Part shown: one piece after another, positions 6,032 to 6,261 of the stretch
Layout: every line of letters begins with the position of its first letter
Position numbering within the stretch: position 1 is the first letter of the stretch
Assembly: GCA_009692905.1 (NCBI GenBank)
Contig: SHYI01000058.1
Span: forward strand, 1-6,261
Direction: 5' to 3'
DNA: 6,261 bases
DNA from: Chloroflexota bacterium
GTDB lineage: Bacteria > Chloroflexota > Limnocylindria > Limnocylindrales > Limnocylindraceae
Program-made: the position numbers and the translations under genes
The notes under the pieces: model-generated
What the model saw: only the letters and a program-made list of their open reading frames with translations
The model's database searches: none
Told to the model about the DNA's origin: nothing

Positions 6032-6261
6032 ATGGCACACAAAAAGGCAGGCGGAAGTGTTCGTAACGGACGCGATAGCGCTGGTCAGCGCCTTGGCGTG
6101 AAGGTTGGCGATGGTCAGAAGATCAACGCTGGCGGCATCATCGTGCGACAGCACGGCACCACCTTCGCCGCAGGGCGTGGCGTTGGCCTGGGCAGCGACT
6201 ACACCATCTACGCAACCATCACCGGCAGGGTGAAGTTCGACCACGCGTCGCGCACGAAGAA
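6032..6261 (+). CDS. rpmA: 50S ribosomal protein L27, C-terminus cut by window edge
   Basis: L27 sits near the peptidyl-transferase centre of the 50S subunit, where its N-terminal tail helps to position tRNA. The 76 complete codons visible read [20 protein letters not shown] and continue through [19 protein letters not shown] (22-40) and [20 protein letters not shown] (42-61). This is a canonical L27 of which perhaps 10 residues are missing. The protein starts directly with the mature AHKKAGGS tail. It therefore lacks the short N-terminal extension that Firmicutes-type L27 carries and that the protease Prp removes. That argues against a Firmicutes host. A strong Shine-Dalgarno supports the ATG at 6032. 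Confidence 0.97.
   Translation, partial: MAHKKAGGSVRNGRDSAGQRLGVKVGDGQKINAGGIIVRQHGTTFAAGRGVGLGSDYTIYATITGRVKFDHASRTK

Noticed and set aside
5306..6244. A 312-residue open frame on the minus strand opposite rplU and rpmA
   Set aside because: It is antisense to two certain ribosomal protein genes. It has odd Cys/Gly/Leu-rich composition and no recognisable domain; it is a by-product of GC-rich codon use.

Overview
The window holds ordinary bacterial housekeeping genes in an uncommon arrangement. Two divergent operons flank a short central control region. Leftward run parA (soj) and parB (spo0J) for chromosome partitioning; parB is cut by the left edge. Rightward run mreD, mrdA (PBP2) and rodA, the septum-independent wall-elongation module. 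These are followed by rplU and rpmA (ribosomal proteins L21 and L27), with rpmA cut by the right edge. All seven products were recognised from motifs read in the translations. No mobile element, CRISPR array, tRNA or rRNA was seen, and no stretch longer than about 135 bases lacks a gene.

The 116-base gap between parA and mreD (1676-1791) is the most informative non-coding part. It contains a 16-bp parS centromere site with a single mismatch to the usual palindrome. It also has a TAnnnT -10-like hexamer exactly six bases before each of the two divergent start codons, the spacing expected for leaderless mRNAs. By contrast parB, rplU and rpmA have recognisable Shine-Dalgarno sequences. The ParB product can therefore be expected to bind on DNA directly between the promoters of its own operon and of the elongation operon.

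In the elongation operon, mreD and mrdA are 9 bases apart and mrdA and rodA overlap by 8 bases, so they are probably co-expressed. RodA (glycosyltransferase) and PBP2 (transpeptidase) form the elongasome synthase pair and MreD is its membrane partner. The mreB and mreC genes that normally precede mreD are absent here; parAB occupies that position. A 132-base gap before rplU carries a good sigma70-type promoter and several inverted repeats that may form an mRNA leader. L21 has a tail of about 80 residues rich in Ala and Lys that the standard protein lacks.

The organism is a moderately GC-rich bacterium. The leaderless-type starts and the Ala/Lys-rich ribosomal protein tail suggest a Terrabacteria lineage such as Chloroflexota or Actinomycetota. 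That is a weak inference from style, not a placement. I did not find an undescribed biological system; the best leads are the parS/leaderless junction, the rplU leader and the L21 tail.
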